Part shown: positions 35,804 to 36,597 of the stretch, piece after piece
How positions within the stretch are numbered: the stretch's first letter is position 1
Layout of the letters: every line of letters begins with the position of its first letter
Assembly (NCBI GenBank): GCA_003601605.1
Contig: PIXZ01000012.1
Location: 1 to 36,597, forward strand
Length of the DNA stretch: 36,597 nt
Direction of reading: 5' to 3'
Source: Candidatus Bathyarchaeota archaeon
GTDB taxonomy: Archaea > Thermoproteota > Bathyarchaeia > Bathyarchaeales > Bathycorpusculaceae
The notes under the pieces: generated by a model
Told to the model about the DNA's origin: nothing
Seen by the model: only the letters and a program-made list of their open reading frames with translations
The model's database searches: none
Position numbers and translations under genes: made by a program

Positions 35804-36597
35804 CTATAATCTACTTGCTGTCTTCGCCCATATGCGGCATGTTCCTTCTACGCCGACCATGCATGGGCCAACAGGTTTCTGCGGCGTACAAGCCTTCATG
35901 TAAAGTGGACATTCAGTGGCTTTATTTTTCCAATCATCACCAAGTGGCATTGACAGCCAGGCAGCAAATCTCTTCCCTTTTTGATTTTGACTCCAAATTT
36001 TTCTCGTGCATCATAACTCGCGTAATCTTCTTTCAGTTTAAAAGCTGACGCGGGTAGTCTCCCTAAGCCTCGCCATCCTCCATTCACAACATCAAACGCT
36101 TGACGCATTAGCTCTTGAGCCTTGGTGTTTCCTTCCCAGCTTACAGCCCTAACATACTCGTTTTCTAATAGGGCTTTGCCTTCCCTAATCTGTTTTAGAA
36201 TCATGTAGACTGCGAATAAGACGTCTAAGGGTTCAAATCCTGCTATGACTGTGGGCATGCGGTAGGCTTTCGGGAAAATCTCGTAGGGTTTCGAGCCTAT
36301 AATAGTGCTTACGTGTCCGGGCGCAATAAAAGCGTCGATTTGTAGGTCGCCTATTCCTAGCAGAAGTTCCATGGCGGGTGGAATCAAACGGTGAGAAATG
36401 AGAAAGCTTAGGTTTTCTGGTGGTTTATGTAAGATTTCAGCTGCTGTTGATGGTGCTGTAGTTTCAAAACCTATAGCGAAAAACGCAAATTCCTTATCTG
36501 GCTCTTGCTTAGCCATTTTAACCGCATCGCTGACACTGTAGACAACGCGAACATCGGCTCCTTCAGCTTTAGCATCTAACAAAGAATTTTCCGAACC
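35804..36597 (-). pseudogene. hypD: HypD (hydrogenase maturation) C-terminal part, apparent -1 frameshift at 35925-35929; runs off the window
   Basis: Frame 1: FAFFAIGFETTAPSTAAEIL...IAPGHVSTIIGSKPYEIFP...[16 protein letters not shown] then stop. Other frame resumes: [38 protein letters not shown] (conserved HypD Cys-rich C-terminus). Confidence 0.88.

Noticed and set aside
35924-35931. Programmed -1 frameshifting in hypD/GT2
   Set aside because: Does not match a canonical X_XXY_YYZ heptamer, and no obvious stimulatory structure was identified by eye; kept only as an alternative.
1-36597. CRISPR arrays, transposases or prophage
   Set aside because: No regularly spaced direct repeats, transposase motifs or phage structural genes recognised.

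Overview
Archaeal chromosomal segment. The evidence is a long spc/S10-type ribosomal protein operon with archaeal/eukaryotic-type genes (eL19, eL32, eL34, eS4), Rpp29, SecY and CMP kinase, plus BRE/TATA-like promoters. The lineage could be Bathyarchaeia-like, but that is inference only. Left to right: (i) class II ribonucleotide reductase on the - strand whose NPC site is interrupted by the start of an intein, cut by the window edge; (ii) a short rubredoxin, missed by the ORF track, divergent from a stand-alone ferritin-like protein resembling the N-terminal cargo domain of Pyrococcus encapsulin; (iii) small membrane proteins, a possible pilin remnant and tRNA-Cys(GCA); (iv) ThiF/MoeB-like E1, ATP-dependent DNA ligase, TPR protein, amidohydrolase, threonine synthase with a C-terminal winged-helix domain, ECF S component, and an AIR-synthase/HypE-like protein with an apparent CTG start; (v) a sugar-nucleotide/glycosyltransferase cluster including an RfbH-type 3-dehydratase; (vi) a 22-gene ribosomal/secretion cluster on the - strand with an Hsp20-like gene between uL30 and uL15; (vii) hypE, a zinc-ribbon protein, a DUF996-like membrane protein and a frameshifted hypD. 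Best follow-up targets: the thrC-wHTH fusion with an adjacent 18-bp inverted repeat, the Flp/rubredoxin pair, the RNR intein, and two apparent frameshifts (GT2 and hypD) that share a GGAAAAAT site. I did not find a convincing wholly new multi-gene system.
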